In this document: positions 1 through 6,752 of the stretch, piece by piece | Position numbering within the stretch: the stretch's first letter is position 1 | Layout: every line of letters begins with the position of its first letter | From: Ruminococcus_G sp050944415 | Lineage (GTDB): Bacteria > Bacillota > Clostridia > Lachnospirales > Lachnospiraceae | Direction of reading: 5' to 3' | Assembly: GCA_050944415.1 (NCBI GenBank) | Contig: JBMNRA010000036.1 | Span: 1 to 29,530 of the forward strand | Length of the DNA stretch: 29,530 nt | Notes under the pieces: generated by a model | The model's database searches: none | What the model saw: the letters and a program-made list of their open reading frames with translations, nothing else | Told to the model about the DNA's origin: nothing | Made by a program: the position numbers and the translations under genes

Positions 1-72
1 GCCTTTCAAGGCACGCACACCTGGAAATTCTTTTACGATATCATGCATTTCCAGTACGTATTCTTCGCTCAA
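1..72 (-). CDS. Sugar ABC transporter ATP-binding protein, N-terminal fragment (MglA/RbsA-like)
   Basis: Only the first 24 codons are in the window; the gene runs off the left edge. The readable peptide begins MSEEYVLEMHDIVKEFPGV and continues RALKG, the typical opening of ATPase subunits of ribose/galactose-type importers, where 'I-x-K-x-F-PGV-x-AL' leads into the first Walker A. The start is a TTG at 70-72, eight bases after AAGGGG; an in-frame GTG at 79-81 lies inside the ribosome-binding site and is unlikely. It lies directly downstream of the substrate-binding lipoprotein gene on the same strand, so both probably belong to one sugar-uptake operon. The Walker motifs themselves are outside the window, so the subfamily is inferred from the N-terminus and the neighbour. 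Confidence 0.8.
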   Translation of the reverse strand, partial: MSEEYVLEMHDIVKEFPGVRALKG

Positions 73-108
73 ACTTTTCACCCCTTATTATTCTCTTTTA
101 ACCGAATG

Positions 109-135
109 CAGGTGCCGGCCGTTGGCCGGCACCTG
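109..135 (-). promoter_or_regulatory. Intercistronic hairpin between binding-protein and ATPase genes
   Basis: A perfect 12-bp inverted repeat (CAGGTGCCGGCC / GGCCGGCACCTG) with a 3-base loop lies between the lipoprotein stop and the ATPase start. It is not followed by a U-run on the minus strand, so it is unlikely to be a full terminator. Such hairpins between binding-protein and ATPase genes commonly protect the upstream mRNA 3' end and give higher expression of the binding protein; that role is inferred here. Confidence 0.7.
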
Positions 136-164
136 TCAGAATATCAACATGTCCTGTCCGCTGA

Positions 165-1241
165 TTATCTGTTGTCATAATCTGCAACATTGTCAGCAGT
201 AACCGGTTCGAATGGTACCCAGAGAACATATCCGGTTTCATCCAAATCATAATCGGTACCCTCATTCAATGTATTGCCCTGAATCAGGTTTACAGCTGCC
301 TGTACGGCGCCGCGTCCCTGTCCGTCAGCATCCTGGAATACACTCATGGCTAACGTACCGTCTTTGATTGCCTGACGTCCGTCTACCGTCGCATCGATGC
401 CGACAATCGGAACACTGGAAGGATCCAGACCGGCTGCATTCATTGCTTCAATAGCGCCCAGAGCCATAGCATCATTATTGGAAATAATACAATCATATTC
501 GATCGTTGTCAGCAACGGAGAAATCATATCCTGAGCTGTCGCACGGTCAAAGTCAGCTGCCAGGGGAGCTGTTGCTTCTTCAGCGGTAATGCCGTTGTCT
601 TCCAGACCTTTCAGTACAGATTCTGTACGAAGTGTGGTGGAAGTCTGACCCAGTGTACCATTTAACAGAATATATTTGATATCTGTTTTACCCTGTCCGT
701 TAAAGTATTCTGCGAGGAATTCACCCTGATAGTAACCAGATGTATTTTCATCAGAACCTACATAAACAACATTTTCATTCAGAACGCTGTCATCAGACGG
801 ATATCTGTTTACAAATACCACTTTCATATCGCCAGCCGCTTCTACAACCTGTGCAGCAGTTTCAGGGTCTACCATGTTAACAATGATTGCCTTCTGTCCG
901 GCATTTCTTGCTGTCTCTACGAACTGAAGCAGTTTACTGGTATCAGACTGTGCATCCTGTGTTGTCAGATTCACGCCCAGCTCTTCCGCTGCTTCCAGAG
1001 CACCTGCTTCCAGTGTGGAAAGGAACTCATCACGCAGAGCCATAATCATCGTAATATCACCGACATCCCCACTGGCATCAGAACTTGCACTGTCGTCTGT
1101 ACTTTCAGCATCCGTACTTGCGCTGTCATCCGTTGTTTCACTTCCAGCAGATGTGGAAGTATCTCCTCCTCCGCCGCAGCCGGCCAATGTACCGAGAGCC
1201 AATACGCCTGCTAATAATCCTGCTAATACTCTTCTCTTCAT
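165..1241 (-). CDS. Sugar ABC transporter substrate-binding lipoprotein (ribose/galactose type, peripla_BP_4 family)
   Basis: A 358-residue extracytoplasmic sugar-binding protein feeding the ABC importer whose ATPase starts downstream. The N-terminus has KRR, a hydrophobic stretch and a lipobox LAGC with Cys22, followed by a Gly/Ser/Thr/Asp-rich linker of about 40 residues, then the bilobed type I binding fold starting near 'DITMIMALRDEF'. Motifs typical of the family include IISNNDAMALGAIEAM, PIVGIDATVDG and the C-terminal VLWVPFEPVT. The length is normal. I start at ATG 1241, ten bases after AGGAGG; the in-frame TTG at 1247 is only four bases from that site. The sugar cannot be told from sequence. 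A decayed paralogue lies upstream at 1669-2300. Confidence 0.92.
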   Translation of the reverse strand: MKRRVLAGLLAGVLALGTLAGCGGGGDTSTSAGSETTDDSASTDAESTDDSASSDASGDVGDITMIMALRDEFLSTLEAGALEAAEELGVNLTTQDAQSDTSKLLQFVETARNAGQKAIIVNMVDPETAAQVVEAAGDMKVVFVNRYPSDDSVLNENVVYVGSDENTSGYYQGEFLAEYFNGQGKTDIKYILLNGTLGQTSTTLRTESVLKGLEDNGITAEEATAPLAADFDRATAQDMISPLLTTIEYDCIISNNDAMALGAIEAMNAAGLDPSSVPIVGIDATVDGRQAIKDGTLAMSVFQDADGQGRGAVQAAVNLIQGNTLNEGTDYDLDETGYVLWVPFEPVTADNVADYDNR

Positions 1242-1345
1242 TCTCAACTTTCCTCCTACATTCTCTCTACTCTACTACTTATGGTATACCATTGCTGCAA
1301 CCTTTCAAATCAGTTATTTTTTCTGTCTTATGAAAAATCAGAAAA

Positions 1346-1353
1346 ACCCGGGT
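1346..1353. promoter_or_regulatory. Candidate operator palindrome ACCCGGGT downstream of promoter
   Basis: The 8-bp palindrome (10 bp as AACCCGGGTT) sits 31 bases downstream of the -10 box. The same 8 bases occur 30 bases downstream of the -10 of the decayed paralogue (2273-2280). The shared position suggests a common regulator site; no regulator is encoded in the window, so this is tentative. Confidence 0.3.
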
Positions 1354-1384
1354 TCTGATTCAGGTTACTCCTTGTGTCTCTCTC

Positions 1385-1413
1385 ATTATATTTGTTTTTG
1401 TCTATTTTGTCAA
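1385..1413 (-). promoter_or_regulatory. Sigma-A promoter of the sugar-binding lipoprotein gene
   Basis: On the minus strand, TTGACA (1408-1413) and TATAAT (1385-1390) are separated by exactly 17 bases, a full consensus match, in an AT-rich gap. The predicted start near 1378 gives a leader of roughly 135 bases before the ATG. A palindrome ACCCGGGT at 1346-1353 lies 31 bases past the -10 and could be a repressor site. Confidence 0.85.
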
Positions 1414-1582
1414 TTTTATTTTCATATTTTCCTCAATAATTATACATATTTTATTCATACTTTTTTTCTATAACTGTCCTTTTTTTAAAAACGACAATTT
1501 TTTATAAGCATTTTTCACTTTTTATGTGCTTTTTGTTTTTTTAACATTTTATTACGTCATTCACAATTCATTCACAACATAA
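1414..1582. other. AT-rich intergenic stretch, no gene seen
   Basis: This is the upstream part of the gap between the lipoprotein gene and the paralogue remnant. It is strongly AT-rich with A/T runs (an UP-element-like environment upstream of the consensus promoter) and no ORF with a ribosome-binding site. I see nothing else in it. Confidence 0.6.
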
Positions 1583-1630
1583 AAGCTAAAAATATTCCGG
1601 GCGCTGACATACGCCAACGCCCGGAATATT
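1583..1630 (-). terminator. Intrinsic terminator after the paralogue remnant
   Basis: A perfect 13-bp inverted repeat (AATATTCCGGGCG, 1591-1603, and its complement, 1618-1630) with a 14-base loop is followed on the minus strand by TTTTTAGCTTTT. It ends transcription of the decayed paralogue and insulates the next promoter. Confidence 0.85.
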
Positions 1631-1668
1631 ACAGCATATCCCTGTTTTTTCATTTCCATGGATTTGCT

Positions 1669-2303
1669 TTACATGTAATCTGCCACATTGTCAATTGTTA
1701 CCGGTTCAAAAGGCACCCAAAGTACATTTCCAGTTTCATCCAGCGTAAAGTTCGTACCTTCATTCAAAGCTTTTCCAGCATCAACCCCCACAATCGGAAT
1801 AGTGGAAGGATCAATTCCAGCCGCTTTAAGGGCTTCAATAGCTCCCAGTGCCATAGCGTCATTATTGGAAATAATACAGTCATACTCAATGGTTGTCACC
1901 AGCGGAGTAATCATATCCTGAGCTGTCGCACGATCCCAGTCTGCCGCCAGAGGAGCTGTAGCCTCTTCTGCGTTGATACCGGCATCCGCCAGTGCCTGCA
2001 GACAGGATTCTGTACGCTGTGCGGTGGAGGTCTGTCCTATCATACCGTTCAGCAGAATATATTTGATATCTGTTTTTCCCTCCGCCTTAAAATGTTCCGC
2101 CAACCATTCACCCTGATATTTTCCTGATTCCATCTCATCAGAACCGGCATAAACAGCATTTTCATTCAGCACATTATCCTCTGTGGGAAAACGGTTGATA
2201 AAAACGATTTACCTTACGAAAAATTTTTCCAGCAATTTCTTCTGCCGCCGACTTCAGACACTCTGCGAAAGCACCCGGGTACTGGACAAAATCCGTCAAG
2301 TGA
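1669..2303 (-). pseudogene. Decayed paralogue of the sugar-binding lipoprotein
   Basis: An open frame of 167 codons from 2172 to 1669 matches the second half of the lipoprotein encoded at 165-1241 almost residue for residue (TDIKYILLNG, ATAPLAAD, IEYDCIISNNDAMALGAIEA, VLWVPFEPVT). It is broken in several ways. After PIVGVDA about 40 codons present in the intact copy are missing and the frame resumes at ALNEGT. Upstream of 2172 the homology continues (VFINRFP...NVLNEN) but meets a TAA. A further block (AECLKSAAEEIAG, about 2227-2270) corresponds to the first helix of the mature protein, with the DNA between deleted. No signal peptide or lipobox remains. Promoter and terminator are intact, so an RNA is probably still made, but a working binding protein is not expected. 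Confidence 0.85.
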
Positions 2304-2310
2304 TGGTCAT

Positions 2311-2339
2311 ATTGTATCTATATCCGTACAATTTGTCAA
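2311..2339 (-). promoter_or_regulatory. Consensus promoter in front of the paralogue remnant
   Basis: TTGACA (2334-2339), a 17-base spacer and TACAAT (2311-2316) on the minus strand. It lies immediately upstream of the deleted 5' part of the remnant, so the leader and signal-peptide region have been lost between promoter and coding homology. Confidence 0.8.
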
Positions 2340-2396
2340 TAAAATACCGGGATTCAGTTTTTTTGATATATCGTCACGCTACTCGCAGAAAATAGC

Positions 2397-2426
2397 AAAA
2401 CCCTGCCGGAAACATTTCCAGCAGGG
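2397..2426 (-). terminator. Terminator after the macro-domain gene
   Basis: Arms CCCTGC/GCAGGG with inner GGAAA/TTTCC pairing, followed by a short TTTT on the minus strand, 17 bases past the macro-domain stop. It ends the nrdD - macro unit. Confidence 0.75.
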
Positions 2427-2442
2427 TCAATTTTATGATCAA

Positions 2443-2952
2443 TCATATATTTTCCGGATAAAGCCGGGTGCACAGCTCCATCGTATGTCTGTCAAAAATC
2501 ACCAGATAAATCTCCATCTCCTCTCTACGCAGGAACTCTTTTATGGCAGACACTGCCGTCTCAAGAGCTTCCTCTACCGGATATCCATAGATTCCTGAAG
2601 AAATCAGCGGAAAAGCAATGGATCCACATCTCTTTTCCTTTACCAGGGCGAGAGCGTTTTGATAAGCAGATGAAAGCAGTTCCTTTTCCCCAAAACCGCC
2701 TCCCTGCCAGACAGGTCCCACTGCGTGAACCACATATTTCGCCGGAAGATCAAATCCCTCCGTAATCACCGCCTGGCCTGTGGAACATCTGCCGATGGCA
2801 TCGCAGGCTTTCTTAAGTTTTGCCGGACCGGCAGCCGAAAATATGGCTCCGCAGACGCCTCCTCCCATCGCCAGGCAGGAATTGGCGGCATTAACAATGG
2901 CATCTGTCTTCATTTCTGTAATATCTCCCTGCACAATCCGAAAGGGCATCAT
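2443..2952 (-). CDS. Macro-domain protein (ADP-ribose/O-acetyl-ADP-ribose hydrolase type)
   Basis: A 169-residue single-domain protein of the macro (YmdB/Af1521) superfamily, expected to bind ADP-ribose and probably to hydrolyse O-acetyl-ADP-ribose or ADP-ribosyl adducts in the cytoplasm. Visible motifs are GDIT (9-12), the NAAN block (21-24), the glycine loop GGGVCGAI (30-37), and the second phosphate loop LISSGIYGYP. It has normal length and no extra domains. Two ATGs are adjacent (2952 and 2949); with GGAG just upstream, the second gives the better spacing, so either may be used. It follows nrdD by 13 bases and shares its terminator, so they are co-transcribed. Why ADP-ribose turnover is paired with anaerobic dNTP synthesis is not evident from the sequence. 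Confidence 0.93.
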   Translation of the reverse strand: MMPFRIVQGDITEMKTDAIVNAANSCLAMGGGVCGAIFSAAGPAKLKKACDAIGRCSTGQAVITEGFDLPAKYVVHAVGPVWQGGGFGEKELLSSAYQNALALVKEKRCGSIAFPLISSGIYGYPVEEALETAVSAIKEFLRREEMEIYLVIFDRHTMELCTRLYPENI

Positions 2953-2965
2953 CTTCTCCTTTTCT

Positions 2966-5338
2966 TTATGATAAATGTTCTACAAATTTCTGTATATTGG
3001 AAGCATTCACATATTTTTTCATTTCGTCCCCTTCCAGCACCACAAGGGTGGGTGCCTGCATAATCCCAAACCGGGCAGCCATATCCGGGTGTGCCTCCGC
3101 ATCGATTACCTCATATTCTTCCCCTTCCAGCATCTGCTTTGCGATTTTGCAGTTGGGGCAGGTGCTGGTAGTAAACAGATATTTCATACTGTTTTCTTCC
3201 TGAGACAGCCGCGCTTTCTCAGACTGCCGGCCGGAACTTTCCTGTACTTTCTCCTTTTTCAGTACCGAGGTCTCCGGCTGATAAACTGTTCTGTTTTTAT
3301 ATTCCTGGATCTTTCCGTCATTCCAGTTCTGAACCGGTCGATAATAACCGGTAATACGACTGTATACCTCTGCCGGATGGCCACATACCGGGCAAGTGAA
3401 ATGTTCTCCCGAAATATATCCGTGATCGCTGCATACCGAATAAGTGGGAGACAGAGTATAATAGGGCAGTCTGTAATTTTCCGCAATTTTCCGCACCAGA
3501 GAGGCCGCCGCTTTCCAGTCAGGCAGTTTCTCGCCCAGGAATGCATGGAATACAGTTCCTGAAGTATACAGAGTCTGCAGTTCATCCTGAATATCCAGCG
3601 CATCAAAAATATCTGAAGTATAATCCACCGGAAGATGAGAGCTATTAGTATAGTATGGCGTATCGCCTTCTTTTCCTGCCGTCTTGATGTCCGGCCATTT
3701 CGCTTTATCGTGTTTCGCCAGTCGATAGGTAGTGGATTCCGCCGGAGTCGCCTCCAGATTATAGAGATCTCCGTACTCTTCCTGATAGTCGGAAAGCTTC
3801 TCCCGCATATGATTCAGCACATCTTTCGTAAACTGCTGCGTGCGTACATCCGTCATGTCTCCACCCAGCCAGTTAGCGTTCAGCCCTACTTCATTCATGC
3901 CGATCAGTCCGATAGTGGAGAAATGGTTATCAAAACTTCCCAGATATCGCTTTGTATATGGGTACAGTCCCTCGTTAAGAAGCTTTGTGATAACTTCTCT
4001 CTTCACGTGAAGAGAACGGGCGGAAATATCCATCAGACGGTCCAGACGCCGGTAAAAGTCCTTCTCATCTTTTGCAAGATAGGCAATCCTGGGCATATTG
4101 ATTGTCACAACTCCCACAGATCCTGTACTTTCTCCCGATCCGAAGAAACCGCCTGTTTTCTTTCGCAGCTCCCGCAGATCCAGCCGGAGCCGGCAGCACA
4201 TGCTGCGTACATCACTGGGTTTCATATCGCTGTTAATATAATTGGAAAAATACGGCGTACCGTATTTGGCAGTCATCTCAAAAAGCAGACGGTTATTTTC
4301 TGTATCGGACCAGTCAAAATCCGAAGTGATAGAATACGTGGGAATGGGATACTGGAAGCCCCGTCCGTTAGCGTCACCCTCGATCATCGTCTCGATAAAA
4401 GCTTTGTTAATCATGTCCATTTCTTTTTTGCAGTCTTTATATTTAAAGTCCATCTCTTTGCCGCCTACAATAGCCGGAAGCTCTGCCAGATCATCGGGAA
4501 CTGTCCAGTCCAGGGTAATATTGGAAAAAGGCGCCTGGGTTCCCCAGCGGCTGGGCGTATTAACTCCGTAAATAAATGATTCTATACACTTTTTCACTTC
4601 AGGATAACTCAGATGGTCAGCCTTCACAAAGGGAGCCAGGTAGGTATCAAAAGAAGAAAAGGCCTGCGCTCCTGCCCACTCATTCTGCATAATACCGAGG
4701 AAATTTACCATCTGGTTGCACAAAACGCTCAAGTGTTTCGCCGGAGAGGAGGTAATCTTTCCCTTAATTCCTCCCAGTCCTTCCTGTATCAGCTGTTTCA
4801 GCGACCAGCCGGCACAGTATCCCGTCAGCATGGAAAGATCGTGAATATGAATATCCGCATTTCTGTGAGCATCGGCAATCTCAGGGTCATAAACCTCCGA
4901 CAGCCAGTAATTGGCCGTAACAGCGCCGCTGTTGCTTAAAATCAGGCCTCCCACGGAATAAGTAACCGTGGAATTCTCCTTCACTCTCCAGTCTTCCACC
5001 TTAACATAACTGTCCACAATTTCTTTATAATCCAGAATGGTGGATTTCATATTTCTGATTTTTTCTCTCTGCTTCCTGTACAATATATAGGCTTTTGCCA
5101 CATCGGCATAGCCGCACTGAATCAGAACATTTTCCACACTGTCCTGAATATCTTCCACATTTATCTTGTTGTTTTTTATTTTCTCCTGAAAATCAGAAGT
5201 CACACGCAGACTGATCATCTCCAGCATATCCATACTGTACTGTTTTTCCATGGCTTCAAAAGCTTTGCGCACCGCTTCTGTAATTTTAGACAATTCAAAA
5301 TCAACAACTGCTCCGTCCCGTTTTTCCACTTTAAACAT
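2966..5338 (-). CDS. nrdD: Anaerobic (class III) ribonucleoside-triphosphate reductase with C-terminal glutaredoxin-like domain
   Basis: Makes dNTPs from NTPs under anaerobic conditions by glycyl-radical chemistry. Residues 1-95 form an ATP-cone allosteric domain. Cys175 (LTGYCAGW) and the finger-loop pair Cys381-Cys382 (SMCCRLRLD) correspond to the catalytic cysteines. The zinc site uses Cys636, Cys649 and Cys652 (CPVCG), possibly with His639. The glycyl radical is Gly664 in RITGYYR. After a charged linker (about 685-717), residues 718-790 form a thioredoxin/glutaredoxin-like domain (MKYLFTTSTCPNCK, Cys727 and Cys730). The ordinary E. coli-type enzyme lacks this tail; it suggests a thiol reductant built into the enzyme rather than formate (inference). 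The activase gene nrdG is not in the window. The ATG at 5338 has GGAGG upstream. The macro-domain gene follows in the same transcript. Confidence 0.96.
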   Translation of the reverse strand: MFKVEKRDGAVVDFELSKITEAVRKAFEAMEKQYSMDMLEMISLRVTSDFQEKIKNNKINVEDIQDSVENVLIQCGYADVAKAYILYRKQREKIRNMKSTILDYKEIVDSYVKVEDWRVKENSTVTYSVGGLILSNSGAVTANYWLSEVYDPEIADAHRNADIHIHDLSMLTGYCAGWSLKQLIQEGLGGIKGKITSSPAKHLSVLCNQMVNFLGIMQNEWAGAQAFSSFDTYLAPFVKADHLSYPEVKKCIESFIYGVNTPSRWGTQAPFSNITLDWTVPDDLAELPAIVGGKEMDFKYKDCKKEMDMINKAFIETMIEGDANGRGFQYPIPTYSITSDFDWSDTENNRLLFEMTAKYGTPYFSNYINSDMKPSDVRSMCCRLRLDLRELRKKTGGFFGSGESTGSVGVVTINMPRIAYLAKDEKDFYRRLDRLMDISARSLHVKREVITKLLNEGLYPYTKRYLGSFDNHFSTIGLIGMNEVGLNANWLGGDMTDVRTQQFTKDVLNHMREKLSDYQEEYGDLYNLEATPAESTTYRLAKHDKAKWPDIKTAGKEGDTPYYTNSSHLPVDYTSDIFDALDIQDELQTLYTSGTVFHAFLGEKLPDWKAAASLVRKIAENYRLPYYTLSPTYSVCSDHGYISGEHFTCPVCGHPAEVYSRITGYYRPVQNWNDGKIQEYKNRTVYQPETSVLKKEKVQESSGRQSEKARLSQEENSMKYLFTTSTCPNCKIAKQMLEGEEYEVIDAEAHPDMAARFGIMQAPTLVVLEGDEMKKYVNASNIQKFVEHLS

Positions 5339-5372
5339 CCGTATTCTGCCTCCTCCATATTATTATCGCCGC

Positions 5373-5386
5373 TATGATTAATCATA
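5373..5386. promoter_or_regulatory. 14-bp perfect palindrome overlapping the nrdD -10 box
   Basis: TATGATTAATCATA is a perfect palindrome whose one edge coincides with the nrdD -10 hexamer (5381-5386). The position is ideal for a repressor operator. It resembles half-sites of the FNR/CRP family only loosely and I do not assign a regulator. Confidence 0.4.
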
Positions 5387-5409
5387 ACAGAGCCTGCACT
5401 TTCCGTCAA
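5381..5409 (-). promoter_or_regulatory. nrdD promoter
   Basis: TTGACG (5404-5409), 17-base spacer, TATGAT (5381-5386) on the minus strand, about 40 bases before the nrdD ATG. Flanked by the NrdR-like box upstream and overlapped by a palindrome at the -10. Confidence 0.75.
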
Positions 5410-5416
5410 CAGCAAA

Positions 5417-5432
5417 ATACTATATGTTGTGT
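5417..5432. promoter_or_regulatory. NrdR-box-like site upstream of nrdD
   Basis: ATACTATATGTTGTGT agrees with the published NrdR consensus acaCwAtATaTwGtgt at 14 of 16 positions by eye. It ends eight bases before the -35. NrdR represses ribonucleotide reductase genes, usually through two tandem boxes; I found no good second box at three helical turns, so the call is moderate. Confidence 0.6.
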
Positions 5433-5442
5433 AGGAAAAGAA

Positions 5443-5466
5443 GAAAACCCCCAGCAATTGGGGATT
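5443..5466 (-). terminator. Terminator after hflX
   Basis: On the minus strand AAAAT-CCCC, loop, GGGGG-TTTT followed by CTTCTTTT, directly after the hflX stop codon. It ends the long rpmE-to-hflX operon and separates it from the nrdD promoter. Confidence 0.8.
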
Positions 5467-5468
5467 TT

Positions 5469-6707
5469 CTAAACTTTTCCAAATATTTCCACAGGCACAT
5501 ACGCCTTCACTGCAATGCCCTCCGGAAGGAATTCTTCTTCCACCACCTGGCCGCTTGAACGGATCAGCTGGATAATTCCCGCTTTATCGTATCCATAAAT
5601 TCTCTCAATATAGATCTGCTCTTCCTGCAGAATATGGGCCAGCTCATCTTTCAATTTATCCAGACCCAGTCCCGTTTTCGCCGACGTACGGATGATCACA
5701 TCCGCCCTTTCATCCCGCAAAACCTCTGGACAGTCCACCTGATCCTGCTTGTTAAACAGTGTGATCATCTTCTTGCCGTCCACGCCCAGCTGACGCAGCG
5801 TTTCATACACAATATCCATCTGCTCTTCCATCTGAGGATTGGAAGCATCCACCACATGGATAATCACATCGGCATATTTCGCCTCTTCCAGCGTGCTCTT
5901 AAAAGCCTCCACCAGATGGTGAGGAAGTTTTCGGATAAATCCAACGGTATCGGTCAGAAGCATCTGCTGGCCGCCGGGAAGCTCCAGCATTCTGGTGGTA
6001 GGATCCAGTGTGGCAAACAGCTTATCCTCCTCCATCACCTCGGAACCGGTCAGGGCATTCAAAAGCGTGGATTTCCCCGCATTGGTATACCCCACGATGG
6101 CAGCCACTTTATTATTTCCTTTCAGTCTGCGCCCTCGCAGAAGTTCCCTGTGACGCTGCACCTGTGAAAGCTCCTGCTTCAGCTGCGAAATGCGGCTCCT
6201 GATCAGACGCCGGTCCAACTCCAGTTTCTTCTCTCCCGGCCCCCTGGTTCCGATTCCGCCGCCGAGACGGGAAAGCGAACTGCGCAGTCCCACAAGCCTG
6301 GCCGCCCGGTATTTCAGCTGAGCCAGCTCTACCTGCAGCTTTCCTTCCTTAGTAGTGGCGCGGCCCGCAAAGATGTCCAGTATCACCAGCGTTCTGTCCA
6401 TTACCTTGCATTGAAGTTCCTGCTCCAGGTTCGTATACTGGGCAGGCGACAGTTCATCATCACAGACAATACCGGTAGCATCCAGCGTATAAAGAAGTTC
6501 TTTTATCTCCTCCAGTTTTCCGGGTCCCACGTAACTGGCCGGATGAATGCTGTCCCTTTTCTGCAGCACGACTCCCACCGTTACGGCGCCTGCCGTATCC
6601 ACCAGCTCTTCCAGTTCCCGCAATGATTTCGCTTCATCTTCCTGGTTGTCCTGCACTCCCACAAGGATCACCCGTTCTTCCACACTTTTTGATTCGAACA
6701 GCTGCAT
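5469..6707 (-). CDS. hflX: GTPase HflX
   Basis: Ribosome-associated GTPase that in other bacteria splits stalled or stress-damaged 70S ribosomes. 412 residues, the usual length. Residues 1-105 are the HflX-specific N-terminal domain, followed by the glycine-rich linker (RLGGGIGTRGPGEKKLE, about 147-163) and a coiled region. The G domain has G1 GYTNAGKST (206-214), G2 TLDPTTR (233-239), G3 DTVG (253-256) and G4 NKQD (319-322). The ATG is preceded by a G-rich site (AGGGGGTAGG). It is the last gene of the operon, 45 bases after the TPR lipoprotein gene, and is followed by a hairpin terminator. Nothing looks altered. Confidence 0.97.
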   Translation of the reverse strand: MQLFESKSVEERVILVGVQDNQEDEAKSLRELEELVDTAGAVTVGVVLQKRDSIHPASYVGPGKLEEIKELLYTLDATGIVCDDELSPAQYTNLEQELQCKVMDRTLVILDIFAGRATTKEGKLQVELAQLKYRAARLVGLRSSLSRLGGGIGTRGPGEKKLELDRRLIRSRISQLKQELSQVQRHRELLRGRRLKGNNKVAAIVGYTNAGKSTLLNALTGSEVMEEDKLFATLDPTTRMLELPGGQQMLLTDTVGFIRKLPHHLVEAFKSTLEEAKYADVIIHVVDASNPQMEEQMDIVYETLRQLGVDGKKMITLFNKQDQVDCPEVLRDERADVIIRTSAKTGLGLDKLKDELAHILQEEQIYIERIYGYDKAGIIQLIRSSGQVVEEEFLPEGIAVKAYVPVEIFGKV

Positions 6708-6752
6708 TTTCCTACCCCCTGCATTCCATTCATTTTTCTATGCGTTCTGCTG

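Noticed and set aside
1015..1473. Plus-strand open frame opposite the sugar-binding gene
   Set aside because: Complement of the Ser/Thr/Asp-rich linker and the AT-rich promoter region; no ribosome-binding site and low-complexity composition.
3635..4579. Long plus-strand open frame of 314 codons opposite nrdD
   Set aside because: NrdD is certain in this region with all catalytic motifs; the opposite frame has no recognisable domain or ribosome-binding site.
5215..5457. Minus-strand 80-codon frame at the start of nrdD
   Set aside because: Runs out of frame through the nrdD promoter and N-terminus and would span the hflX terminator; no support.
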